Assembly (NCBI GenBank): GCA_949987705.1
Contig: OX465283.1
Span: 166,237,850-166,301,849, forward strand
Origin: Thereva unica
Taxonomy: Eukaryota > Arthropoda > Insecta > Diptera > Therevidae
Reading direction: 5' to 3'
Length of the DNA: 64,000 bases
A program made the position numbers and the translations under genes. Positions 10,061 through 21,604 of the stretch are shown piece after piece. A model generated the notes under the pieces. It saw nothing but the letters and a program-made list of their open reading frames with translations, was not told the origin of the DNA and searched no databases. Numbering within the stretch: the stretch's first letter is position 1; every line of letters starts with the position of its first letter.

Positions 10061-13000
10061 AAAGATCAAAAGAAATTACAACTATGTAAGCATAAATTAT
10101 TCTTCACACAGAGAATAGAGAGCAAAGCGCCATTAAATTGTAACTAATAAATTTATGCCATGTCATGAGTGAGTCGCATGTCACTAGTATTCAGACCTTA
10201 ACTCTTCTACATATCACGAAAGGTACAGGGTGTGAAATAGCTAACGAACTCCAGCTAATCGATAACGTTACAATACATGTGCTTGCCGATGCAGCTAACA
10301 CGCATATAGGCGCACTCTTAAGTAAGACTCGATCGCGTCTGTCCAGTTAATCTAGAGTTTGATCCAGTCGCGATGTAGGCAAAATCTTCTTGTCCCACTT
10401 TCTTATTGGTACAAATATCTGATGATATTCTTCGGATAGTCTGCAGCAGCTCTGCCAGTTAATTGTGTTTACTGGTTTTCGAATGAAGTAATTGGCAAAA
10501 AGTGCATATTAGATTGAAGATGATCAAGATCTGCGCTGAGGCCATGATTGTTTCCGCGTCTTCTTACAAGGTGGCGTCTATGTCTGGGGCTATCTAGTAG
10601 GCATAAAAATTCCTGACATTCGTCGAAAATTATTATTTTTTGGGCGGTTCTGTAAGTGAAGCGCGCCTGATATCTATATTCCGCTCTGATAGCAATCAAT
10701 CTTAAATAGGTAGACAATCAGCACTTTCTCGGCTATTTCCTCCTCGGTGATCACTACTGCCGCGCCGCTATCACTATGGTCTCTCTTCTGTATAAGGCGA
10801 ACCGAAAGACGACAATCGGCGCAGCGAAAACTTTCTTGCCTCTGCCTACCACTTTCTTCCCGGGCACTTGTGGAGGCTTGATTGCATTCTTTAGCAGCTG
10901 CCGCTATCAGTCTTTAGTTGATTTTGTTTCGCGGTGCATGTTGCGTCTGGGCCAAGAGCACATCCAGCCATTGACCATCGAACAGTAACTTTAAAGTGCA
11001 GTGCAAACATCAGTAACGGTGGTTAGCGGTAGTCGCGCGCCTCTTTATCGGTGGTAACCAAGAAATCAAAGCGAGTAACAAGTTCTTGCGCACTAACTGG
11101 AGCAGAAGTTGCGATTTATTTAATAGTTGGACTGAGCACTTTGTACTCATTTTGTTTATTTACGATGGAGGTAATGTGCTTGTTTAGAGTTTTGCAGATC
11201 TATCTTAGGAGAGACTGCTTATTAGTAAAAACATTTTTTTATGTAAAGTAATTGCATTGTTAATTTATCGACGTTAATGGATATTTGGGATAGGGGTGAG
11301 TTGTGTGGAAGTCCCAGATATCCTTTAAATGATTTCGCTGAAATTAAGAGATTAATGTGCTCAAAATATTATTATGGTATGACTCCAAAAGTTATCTCCG
11401 ACATTACAAATAAGTGTTCAATTAACAGTAACGCCAGATTTACTATTAATATCGCTGTTGTGTTTGTTCGTTTATTTTAAAATATAGTTGCGATGTCATG
11501 TCTTGGTGTAGTTAATCTGTGAAAATTTTGACATAATCTTTGATTTTCATTTTTTAACACTAGAACTACCGACAGTGAAGCTGTTTCTACCAAAACCAAG
11601 CAAAATCAATGGTATTTAAAAAAATACGTCAATACAAATGCAAAAAATTTCAAAAAAACATTCACAAATACCAAACATTACAATTCTCATCCTATTTCGT
11701 AAGCATCCTATTAAGAGATCTTAAAATCTTGCACCACAACCTAAATTTACTTAAATCTAACTTTATTACTAAAGTAAAACCTAGAGCAATATCCTATCTA
11801 AGTCCTAAGCTAATCTTGAAAACTAACATGCATCCTTTAACCTAATTAGAGAGGCAGAGATACCCGACTATAAAGTATTCTCCAGCTACCAATATAAATT
11901 ACTGGCATTGGAGGAGTCCCTCTTATATCTCTCGGAGATTCGTGTGCTGAACCTCAGGAGATCTTGAACATCCCTGCCTTCATCACGGCATGTCAGTGGA
12001 AAAAGGTTTGCCTCGAACGAATTGGAGCCATGAAAATTTTCTGATGAGCAGTCCGTTCTATACATACATATGTCAGTGGATACATGTGATAGAGAAAGCC
12101 AAGTTTGGTAAATTCCTCTGCAGGAATAAATCCACATTCCCAGGCTGCTGGATGATCCAGCGTTCGGGTAGAACAGGAAATAAAATGATTGTCGCTCTAC
12201 CAAAATAACCTCAAATCAAGTTGAGGTGCGTTTTTTTAATATGTTCTGTTCTGCTTTGTCCTGGAACATTGAAAAACGGCAAACGAAATTTTCTTTTAGA
12301 CGCATCGGCCTACAGACGACATACGTACATATGCTTCAACATTTTGTCCACCAGCTTGCAAACATCATCTAATTTTCGGTTTTTGATTTCAAAGCACCCT
12401 GATGTTCACTGCTCAACCTCACGATTTAAAATGATGCTGCCCACTATAGTTGTCAACGTCACTAGGGACCCGAAAACTGATTGACAACCTGGAAGCTCCG
12501 CCTACCAAGAGACTAAAAATATTGATTTTATTTCAACTATTTATCAACGGTTGTTTTCAACCATAAACACGACTACAGACGTGCATCTGGTTGAAAACAA
12601 GACCTAGTTGACAACTGGTTGAAAACTCATCGTCTTTAGGCCCCTTAAGGTGAAACCCCAATGTGACGCGTTTTCATAACCAATTCAAGAGTTACAATCT
12701 CCGGACTCCTTCTATCCTGAAACTGGTTGAAGGCTTTCAGTCTCGCCAGCACTCGACTTGTGTTATTGTAGTGCATCGATTGTAACTTTCTTGCAACAGT
12801 ACATGTATTGTTGTTTTCTTTATCCTCGGTAAAGTTTTGTCCTTCATCTGTACAGTAAGGTTCGTAACTTCCAGATCAAGACTCCTGTTCTATATTGCCT
12901 CTTCCAAGATTTACTCGAATTTTTTGTCAATGCTTTTGCTGAATGCGAGTCTGGAGGGGGTGTAAAGTAGTAAATAAATCAAAGAGTTGATGCAGAACGT

Positions 13001-14583
13001 AACTTTATAATGTACCCCCCCCCCCCCCCTGAAAAAAATGTTGCCGACGCCTATGATCTTCTGGTATACAAAAGGATGCACTTCGCAGTATTCAAGGAAT
13101 TCCATGGAATCATCTGGGATTTGTATTGTTATCTCGAGCCCATGATGGTCCCTGTCTTTCATTAAACCTTTTGCTTCCTTCGTTTTCAGCCCTCCATTTC
13201 GCATCCTACGTCTACCTCGTTAATATACATATCTTATAAAATCTGCATTTTTGTTTAAAAGGAGAACGAATTTCCCCCTTTGATTCAGAATAAGTCTTTA
13301 ATGTTACATTTCCCATTTCCAATACTCGTGTCAAACAGTTCAACCAGCATTAGTTGCCAATTACAACGTTGACATTCGCATGCCCTGCTGCAGAGCGCTA
13401 AAAGGTAACGAGCAGAATTCCAAGTGCATCAGCGCATCATAAAATCTCTGTGTCATGGTCAATTACTATAACTTTCGACATAATTGCACTGCAGCAACAA
13501 TAAACATGAAAGTCTTGTCCCATCAGCCATGCAGTATTAGGTATGTGGACAAGTGATCGACCTGTGAGAGACCTGGCTCACGTCTATTACGCTTCAAGTT
13601 CTAATTAAATCACCTGCGACCGCGGTGCAGAAGTCAATCTCCAGATATTTTTGTGTGTGATATAAAACAAATTCCTTCACGGCCACGACAATTTTGCTAA
13701 ATGTGCCTCAAGGTGCATTTTCCATTTATTTAATCTTCAAACGCCTGGCGATTTCCACACTCTTGCACCATAATGAACGGAAATTTTAGATAATTCAAAC
13801 TATTATCGCAAGAGCAGCTAGCAATCCTTAAGATACATAGAAATTACCTGGAGAAAGTGCTCAAGTGGACACAACAAATTCCACCGGAGCCCCAGGGAAC
13901 AATTGTTTCAACCATCATGGGTTGAGGTGGTGGAGATAGCTTTATTACACGCTTCTTAATGGATCAGATATGTTTGTGGCACCCGGGGTTTATGAATTTA
14001 TCTGCCATCTTATACACAGATAAGGATCGGCTAGGGAATGAAATACGTCAAATCGTAGTTAAGATATACAGCAAATAATAACTACGAAAATAGTTATGAG
14101 TTTCTTTTATATTTAAATTATGAAAAGAGGAATTTTGGTGGGAGTCTTTGAAGAAGGAATAAATTTAGATTTTTTTTTCTCTTATTATAGAGATTTTCAC
14201 GAAATAGTACGTCTTATCAGCAGCAGATGCCGAGATTAGGGAAGTCCAGCATCCAGAATGTCATGTTTTAATGTCATGTCATGAAGGCTCGAGTCGTAAT
14301 TGTGTGCTCATTACTAAATTTATTCTCAAGTGTAACTTACTAGTCTTCTTAAATGGCGCTACAATCAGGCCTATTCTGAACTCCACTGGAATTTTCTTAC
14401 AATCGTATGCTACCAATGTATGTCTTCTTGTTTGTTGTTACACATTTTAACAAAGTTCTATAAATTTTTTAGGAAACCCCAAACAAATCTCCTTAATAAA
14501 GCAGGTCATAACCGTGTCTCATTATAAATATTTGCTTTGTGGTCGATTTATTCTTTCTAAAACTTGCGTGATATCCTTTATTA
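10061..14583. other. Intergenic DNA, no gene seen
   Basis: Open frames here are short, lack family motifs and overlap on both strands. A 15-base C run lies at 13015-13029. Around 12545-12640 several GGTTGAAAAC / GTTTTCAACC words lie in both orientations, suggesting a worn inverted repeat. 10470-10990 is GC-richer than its neighbours and could be another transposon remnant, but I see no diagnostic motif. Confidence 0.4.
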
Positions 14584-15905
14584 ATGCTGCTTAACTGCCA
14601 AAGCCCGTCCTTACTTGATGTTCTAAGTGTAACCTCCACTGGTTCGGTACTAAAATACAACCAAATTTTACCTCCCAGCTTCCTTGACCATGATATATTA
14701 CTCCGCCCCGTTGGTTTTGCTTTCCTTCCTTCTGCGTCTTCTTCATTTTCATATCGCGACTATAATAACATCCGACAGGCTTTCTGAAGTCGTCTCCTCT
14801 ATACCGTGGAGTGATATCTATAACACAACTTCTATTCACACAACTCCCTTTCCTTGTCCTTGGTTTTCGCACGAAATCCGCGACTTAATAATTCAACGTT
14901 AGTTCATGTACAGACGTTATCGTAGGATTAAAATACTTAGTTACCATAATAACTACAAACTGCTCCGCAACCTTATCAACAGTAAGGTTAAGTCTGCAAA
15001 ACAGTCTGCAGTATTATTCGCGCAGACTTGATCCGACATTAAATTCTAAAAAACTCTGGTCTAATCTTCGATCGCTGGGCATCCATGCTCCTGTGGTCAT
15101 CCCGTTTTGAAGCTGATGTAAACCTCCTCAATGCGTCTTTTATTCAATTTCCATCTGAGCCTGCTTCGTTTTCTGATCTTGCTTTCCTTGACTTACTTAG
15201 TTCTGATGGTTTTAATTTTCGTTGTTTTGACACACTTGAAGTACTTGAGATATTGCTTTCCATCTCTTCAAACAGCATTGGCTGGGATAATATATCTCCC
15301 CGTTGTCTTAAGCTTCTCTAGCCCCTAATCGCAGAAACTATCACGCATATCTTCAATTACTGCCTGACAACTTCTCAAGTTTGATCGCTTTGGAAAAAAG
15401 CCATAGTGATTCCTTTACCTAAAAATCCCCTCCAGATGACATAACAGATTTTCGCCCCATCAGTTTTTTTTCCTTTTCTTGCCAAAGCCTTTGAAAAAAT
15501 CTTCTATATGCAAGTACTACGATATCTTAAGTTTAACAACCTCCTCTCTAAATACCAGTCTGGCTTCCGTCGATCCCATAGTTGTGAAACGGCAGTATTA
15601 AAGGTAACGACTGATTTGCCTTCTGGGGTTCACTCGCTTCTGCTCTCCAAAACTTAGCCAACTCTATCACTTTTCTTCATCTGCCATTCGACTCTTCGCT
15701 TCTCTTCTCTCTAATAGGCTTCAATGTGTTCGCCTTAACAATGTTGTATCCTCATTCCTACCTGTGTACCTTGGAGTTTCGCAAGGCTCTCTACTTGGTC
15801 CTTTTATTTTTTTGCTGTATGTTAATAATCTTCCCGCTGTTATCCATAATTGTTCCTTCCATCTTTAGGCTGACGATCTCTGGCTGTATACTTCATGTCG
15901 ATGGG
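14584..15905 (+). mobile_element. LINE reverse transcriptase remnant (Jockey/CR1-like), cut by a hairpin
   Basis: Frames in order give SFSYRDYNNIRQAF, then SNSIGWDNISPRCLKLL (usual S.G.D.I....LK), then WKKAIVIPLPK (usual W..A.V.P..K), then LRYLKFNNLLSKYQSGFRRS with HSCETAVLKVT (usual QYGFR..HS...AL). Next come LGVSQGSLLGPFIFLLYVNN and ADDLWLYTSC. The Tyr of the catalytic YADD box is replaced by a TAG stop. Frameshifts separate most blocks. Coding similarity ends at about 15905, exactly where the 15899-16217 palindrome starts. Confidence 0.8.
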
Positions 15906-16217
15906 TCTTACGAAAAAGATATTGTTTCAAAATATTGCTGAAAAAGATATTGTTTCAATTTATTGCTGAAAAACATATTGTTTCGGTTTCTCGCTGAAAA
16001 AGATATTGTTTCGGTTTCTCGGTGAAGAACATATTGTTTCGTTTTCTGGCTGCAAAACATATCAGCAAAAAAACGAAACAATATGTTCTTCACCGAGAAA
16101 CCGAAACAATATCTTTTTCAGCGAGAAACCGAAACAATATCTTTTTCAGCAATAAATGAAACAATATCTTTTTCAGCAACATTTTGAAACAATATCTTTT
16201 TCGTAAGACCCATCGAT
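15899..16217. repeat. 319-bp palindrome of 28-bp tandem repeats
   Basis: The left arm is TCGATGGGTCTTACG followed by about five units of the type GCTGAAAAAGATATTG-TTTCGGTTTCTC, each 28 bases. The right arm is the same series inverted, ending CGTAAGACCCATCGA. The centre is near 16055 (around GCAAAACATATCAGC). Arms match unit by unit with few mismatches, so the transcript would fold into one long hairpin. The outermost bases of the arms derive from the LINE that it interrupts. Open frames across it are by-products of the repeat. Confidence 0.9.
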
Positions 16218-17578
16218 GTAATCCTAACCCCATCAAACAATGTATTTCTGAATTCAATATCCCTAGGTTTTAGTCTATTGTTCATCAGGTAGTCTGATAC
16301 TGCCAGTATCACAGCTTTTATCAGCTGGTTAGCGGGATCTTCTTGTTTGAGGAGGTATAACACTCCGACAAGGCTGTCTATCGCTAACCCCGACGGTTGC
16401 GTGTCTGGCTCAGCCGGCTGCTACTGAGGATGCCGATCTTGCGAAATCTAAACCCCGGAACTTGATTTTGAGTCTTCCTATGTTATTAGAAGAGCGATTG
16501 GTGCATCTTCAAGTGAGTCATCTGCTCTGGGCTTGTCTGTTTTCTCCTGTATATAAGGGCTGATAATTTTCACATTTCATTCGTCGATTGGAAAAACATA
16601 AATCCAAACAGACTTGCAAATATCAGACCTCCATACCTGGGCCAGATCTATTCATATTTGCCCACTTAATGTTTCCCATCCACTATACTCAATTTCGACC
16701 TTATCAAAACATATTTAACGACTGGAATAATAAAACTCAAATTCCCTACTCAACAGCCCAATGAAAGTGTAGCATGCATGCCTCCTGCAATTTGCAATTA
16801 ATCTAGATAATTTTTCATTATGATCCAATTACGTGAAAAACTGCATGGAATTAATAAGCTGATTATTAATTTAAAAAGTGGTCGTTGCTCCTACCTGCAG
16901 AAACAATGCTAAGACAATGCCTCAGTTGCAAGACAATGCCGCTGGCACAAAATTTTTTTTGGGTGTAACCATTTGGCGCAAAAACTCATGTAGTGCCGAG
17001 ACGGTGCTAAGAAGTTGTATTCATGTTTATTTACGGACATATTACCAGGTACGATCGCCTTTCTTTGTAACTAATAACAGGCGACAATGCACACCTTTAA
17101 GGTGATCACAGATTGATTTCATGGAGAATTGCTTTCGTTCAACCGTGGACGGAATTAATAGAAGCTTGTTTTTCTGTTCGTTTAGCTTAATTTCCCTTTT
17201 AATTTCACTCGTTTTTCATCGGAAGCACTTTTTTCTTTTGTTTTCCAAATTTTTTTTTGGTACCTGAAGAATGAAAAACAATTTGCCGTGAGAATTTTTC
17301 ACTTTAATTGCATTTGCTGATTTTTTGTACATTTTTTTTTGCTAGTTATAAATAAGAAATGTAATTGCAAAGTTTAATGTAATTGCGAAATCTAAGTCAA
17401 AACAAAATCGGTAACAGGAAAAATTAAGGTAGTACTTACGTAATAGTAAAGACCGAAGGTATTGTGCTTTATTGAAAAAAAAGGCATATAAGAAAAGTAC
17501 CGCGGCTATTTCTTGATACTTGTACTTTTAGTTTATTACCTAACCTTCCTGAAAATATGATTTTTAATTTCATTTCAG
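16218..17578. other. Noncoding DNA upstream of the His-rich gene
   Basis: 16218-16790 has a - strand open frame running out of the hairpin (DYLMNNRLKPRDIEF region) that I do not trust as a gene. It may be LINE sequence moved by the rearrangement. The first exon of the gene that begins at 17579 should lie here or further upstream. ATGGAGAATTGC at 17121 followed by GTGGAC would join in frame, but that donor is weak. Confidence 0.4.
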
Positions 17579-19351
17579 AATCGTTTAATATTAGCCCTAA
17601 GTATATTCTTTGTACTATCATCATGTGAGCTGCCAGCAAAGAAACCAAAAGGATATCACTCATTCCCTCCGCAAAACATTAAAAAACCAATTCCAGCACA
17701 TTCTGCACGTCGAACGCTAGTTCTTCAAATTAGAAGCGATCACCGAGTGCCAATTATAATAAAGAGACCACATCCGCAGCAACTAATGTCACATCAAATG
17801 CGTCCAATTAAAATGGCAATAAGTCCTCACTTCATATTGAAATCAACTCCTGTTATGGGGAAATATATCAGGAAGCCTCACAATGGCGGTAAACTGAAGT
17901 TTACAAGCCCGAAGTCGCCATCGGAATATATTTATGAGAAGCCATTTTCTCCAGCACCAGAAATACACACCCAATCGGTAAAATCTAGTTTGTTTTTTAT
18001 TTATTCTTTTACGTAATCATTTTATTTATTTTAAGGTTGAAAATAATATTCGATTACCGAATGATAATTTTGGACCAATACACACAATTCCAGCCCCGAA
18101 TTTGGGAGTGCATGACAACCACATTCATTATGAACAACCAGTCCTAACGCCTCGTCCAAACGCCTTTCATCATAACCAATATCAAGTAACGGAGGAGCCA
18201 ACAAATGATCAAACTATCCTTGATCCATTTTCTGGCCAATCAAAATATTTCGCTCCAGATCCAGATCCTTCGCTGCCAGCACCGAAAATACGCCCATCAC
18301 TTGATCCCCACAGCATACCAAGCAACGGGAAGCCACTTCCATCAGACGTCCATCATAACTATCTTTCAACGACCACTGCGGCAGGTTCATTACCTCAAGG
18401 GCTTCATTTCCCATCTGGAGGGGGTCCTCAGCTCTTTGATCCATATGGCATGGCAATATCAAACCAGCCCCAATTACAGCAATTCCTCCTGCAGCAAGGA
18501 ACATCCGCTCAAGCCGTTCCTCTCTCTGTCTACAATCCAACATATTTAGTAGCCCAGTCAAACAGTCTATACAACCACCACCAACAGCAATTATTCAAAC
18601 CGAATCCCACCTACCTAGAATCCCTAAATACAAACTATGCCACCTCCGACATGACTCAAGACGTTGCCAGTGATGGACAAATTTTACAAGCAGCCAAAGA
18701 CAATGCCAATCATATCCATCCACAATTCTCTAACATAGATACAACAACTCACGACAACCCAACGTTCGCCGCCCTAGTTTCTGGCCCTTCTGACCATAAT
18801 ATCGAAGACAACCTAATCGAGCACCACTTTAACCACCATGGCCAATTGCAAGCTGTTTCCAATGCATTTAATCTGGGTAGCACAGGAGTTCAAGGGGGAT
18901 TCGTGGTCTCAAACTTTTTCGGAAACAATGAAAATCCCGAGTCTTATCAAGAGTATATAGGCCACTCACAAAGGCATCAAGAACAACACACAGTGCAACA
19001 TCCTAATCCGCATGCACAGCAGCACCACCTGGGCGAAGGACATTTTGCCAAGACTCAGGCACCACCGAGCTCGGCGTATGAAGAACATCAGAGACTTGTT
19101 CAACAGACTTTGAACAATCCCTCTCCGTTAAGAATTTTCGTGCCAGATGACGAATTTCATACAACAAGCGTAAGATTACACCTATACTATTTATTTACTG
19201 TGCGGTGACCGCAATTTTAATTTTCTAGGGCTCTATATTGAAAAAGAGATCGGACGACTTTTCTTCTGAAAGTATTGAACACCACGAGGAAGACGAGTCC
19301 TACAGTTCATCGGAAAAGGAATCTGGGGAGAATAACGAAGGCGAGCAATGA
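17579..19351 (+). CDS. Secreted His/Gln/Asn-rich protein, first exon missing
   Basis: Three exons are visible: 17579-17977, 18036-19169 and 19229-19351, all joined in phase 0 with GT/AG introns of 58 and 59 bases, giving about 551 residues. The first visible exon starts after TTTCAG in the middle of a hydrophobic stretch (LILALSIFFVLSSC), so the Met and the start of a signal peptide sit in an upstream exon I could not fix. The mature part begins basic and Pro/Lys-rich. It continues with a long low-complexity region rich in His, Gln, Asn and Pro with many HH and QQ pairs, and ends in an acidic Ser/Glu tail after KKRSDD. No enzyme motif, transmembrane segment after the leader, or Cys pattern is visible. 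The composition suggests an extracellular structural or cuticle-associated protein. I do not recognise the family. A poly(A) signal follows at 19383. Confidence 0.8.
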
Positions 19352-19382
19352 CCCTTTCGGTTGTAGTTTTGGATTATTTACT

Positions 19383-19388
19383 AATAAA
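19383..19388 (+). promoter_or_regulatory. Poly(A) signal AATAAA
   Basis: AATAAA lies 31 bases after the stop of the His-rich protein gene and before the start of the foldback element at about 19451, so the element sits immediately beyond the gene's 3' end. Confidence 0.6.
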
Positions 19389-19450
19389 ATTATTTATTAA
19401 CGAAAATCATTTTTTTCCTAAACAAGAACTTTTGTGAACCTCAAATTAAA

Positions 19451-21003
19451 ATCGGGTTCGCCCGGGGGTTGTCTCAGTTATCGTCTCCTGGCTGGAGGTG
19501 AGTATATTTTCCTCTGAGGAGGTCGATAACTTCCGAACCCCTTGGTATTTTTTTTGGCAACCTTAACTTGTCTGGATTCAAGGGAGCGAGTCCTTTCCAA
19601 CGAGGCATCATTGCTTAAAATTAATTATTCTATATTTTTGGTTTTTTTAGCAATTCCAATTTCAAATCTTGTTGTTTGGCCGTTTATATTCAATTTTATA
19701 CAATAAAAACCTATTCCCAAAACAAAAGAATATTGCCAAATTTTATAAATTACATAAATTCACTAAATTAACTACTTAAATTAAATAAATTCCAAAAAAA
19801 ATGGAAATTTTCAATTCCTGAAATCTCAAAAAAATGCATAAGAATCGTGTTGATAAAAACTCAGTTTCCGTTTTTGCGTTATCATCAATAATCGTGATTA
19901 AGTTAATTATTATTAAATATGTATTATTAACATATTCTATTATATTTTTAGTTACTTAAAAACATAATTTCACAATTTTTTCTTTTTTAATTTAATCAAA
20001 ATCAATTAAATAAACATCTGAAAGCATTAAACGTGGAAAATTGCATATTTTCAAGAGCTTAATGTCTAATCGAAGGTTAACATTCACGTTTTTGATATGC
20101 GCAGGGATCCTCTATCTAATGGATAAATTTACAATGTCAAGTTTTGCATATTTGTATGAGAAAACTTTGACACTTCGCATTGTAATTTCTGACATATCAT
20201 ACAGGATCCGTGCGGTTACCGAAAAACGATCGACATTTCGATTGAGTGTTCGACTCCTCCAACTATGCAATTTTTTGCTTTACTATATTTAGGGCTATTT
20301 GATAATTTCAAAAGTTTATTTCATTGATTTTAATTAAATTAAACAATAAATAATTGTGAAATTATGTTTTTAAGTAATTAAAAATAAAATATAATATACA
20401 AATAATACATATTTAATAATAATAGGCTTAATAACGATTATTGATGATAACGCAAAAACGGCCTAAAAACTGAGTTTTTATCATTATGATTCTTATGCAT
20501 TTTTTTGAGATTTCAGGAAATGAAAATTTTAATTTTTTGGAATTTATTTAATTGAAGAAGTTAATTTGACTTATTTAAGGTTTATTTAAGTGAATTTATG
20601 TATTTTATATAATTTAGTAGTATTTGTTTTTGTTCTGGGAATATGCTTCATTGCTTAAAACTGAATTTAAATAGCCAAACAGGATTTCAAAGTTTATTTC
20701 CGCCAAAAATACCTTAATATAATAATAATGAATTTTAGGGAGTCATGCCTACTTGTAAAGGACCTCCCAGGGTGTCTGTGAATTCAGTCACACCCCGGCC
20801 TAGCCAGTATTTCCCGAGATATTGGACATTTCGCAGCCCTCCTTGGGGAGATCACAAAAAAGGGGATAACTACCGAATCTCTCGGTATTCTTTGGCAAAC
20901 TCAACTGGTCTGAATTCATGAGGGCGAGCCCTTTCCAACAAAGCTCCAAATCGGAGCACCATAGCAAAAGTGCGTAAAAACGGGCCAAAAAATGCCAAGA
21001 CAA
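19451..21003. mobile_element. Foldback-type repeat, copy 1, with 1.1-kb palindrome
   Basis: A block closely similar to 53396-54983 in the same orientation. The central part (19614-20740) is one AT-rich palindrome. The left arm runs from CTTAAAATTAATTATTC inward and the right arm ends in AATAATGAATTTTAGGG. The fold centre is near 20152 (CATATTTGTATG). GC-richer flanks lie outside. The left flank (19451-19613) and right flank (20741-21003) share a direct repeat of about 85 bases containing TGGTATT, TTTGGCAA and CCTTTCCAAC. The small frames inside have no known domain. No target-site duplication or transposase gene was found, so it is non-autonomous or a fragment. Confidence 0.8.
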
Positions 21004-21064
21004 CGATCCTCAGCGGGCGCTTGGATGAACTAACAATCATCGAGGTTGAGAAGGAGTTAGCATC

Positions 21065-21326
21065 TACAAGCTCAGATGCAGCGGTTGACAATGTAATTTA
21101 GACATGGCAGCAGGCGGCCTGTAGATATCCATGCCTGCCTTAGTCCAAAATTGAGTTTATAGTCAACTCTTTCGAGCCCCTCTAGGCCCTCGTCGTTCAT
21201 TAGCAGTATCAGGGTTCTACTATTACGCTGAGGCTCCTTGGCCTTGAGCACCTTGCCTGTGTTGCATTGTACTACAAGTGCCTGTGTTGAATTATCGCAT
21301 TCGTATGAATAACGCAGAGTACCGTC
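21065..21326 (-). pseudogene. Coding-like - strand fragment, unknown
   Basis: From about 21326 down to a stop at 21065 the - strand reads for about 85 codons without a break (blocks DGTLRYSYECDNSTQALVV, QRNSRTLILLMNDEGLEGL, RVDYKLNFGLRQAWIS). There is no Met at a sensible place and no splice context. The layout, a short beta-rich module containing KVLKAKEP followed by a run of hydrophobics, recalls the gag/ORF1-like modules carried by insect transposons. It lies directly beside the foldback repeat. I do not recognise the protein. A diverged exon is an alternative. Confidence 0.3.
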
Positions 21327-21561
21327 ACCATCACTTTAGTGTGTTGGAAGGGACAGGGTCATTTATGAAGATTAGAAAAAGAGACTTTCAGCACAGGGGC
21401 CAATACCAATTGTTTGGAGTTTAAGGAAGGACGCTAAACTCGCTCAAAAGTCTTGCAGATATCCAGGACAACTAAACCAGCTTGTTTTCCGTCTAGTCTA
21501 GATAATACAAAAATAGGTTTAACTCAGTTTTAATAAAAACAACAATCAAGCTTGATTTTAG

Positions 21562-21567
21562 TTTATT
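21562..21567 (-). promoter_or_regulatory. Poly(A) signal AATAAA (- strand)
   Basis: TTTATT on + gives AATAAA on -, about 40 bases beyond the stop codon of the vezatin-like gene. Confidence 0.6.
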
Positions 21568-21604
21568 GACATTTAACGAGAAAATAAATAAAACGAAACG
21601 CCAG

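Noticed and set aside
15908..16363. Two - strand open frames with repeated AEKDIVS words
   Set aside because: They run through the inverted 28-bp repeats and simply translate the hairpin.
18205..18561. Frames of about 115 codons on both strands inside the His-rich gene
   Set aside because: Shadows of the spliced coding exon 18036-19169.
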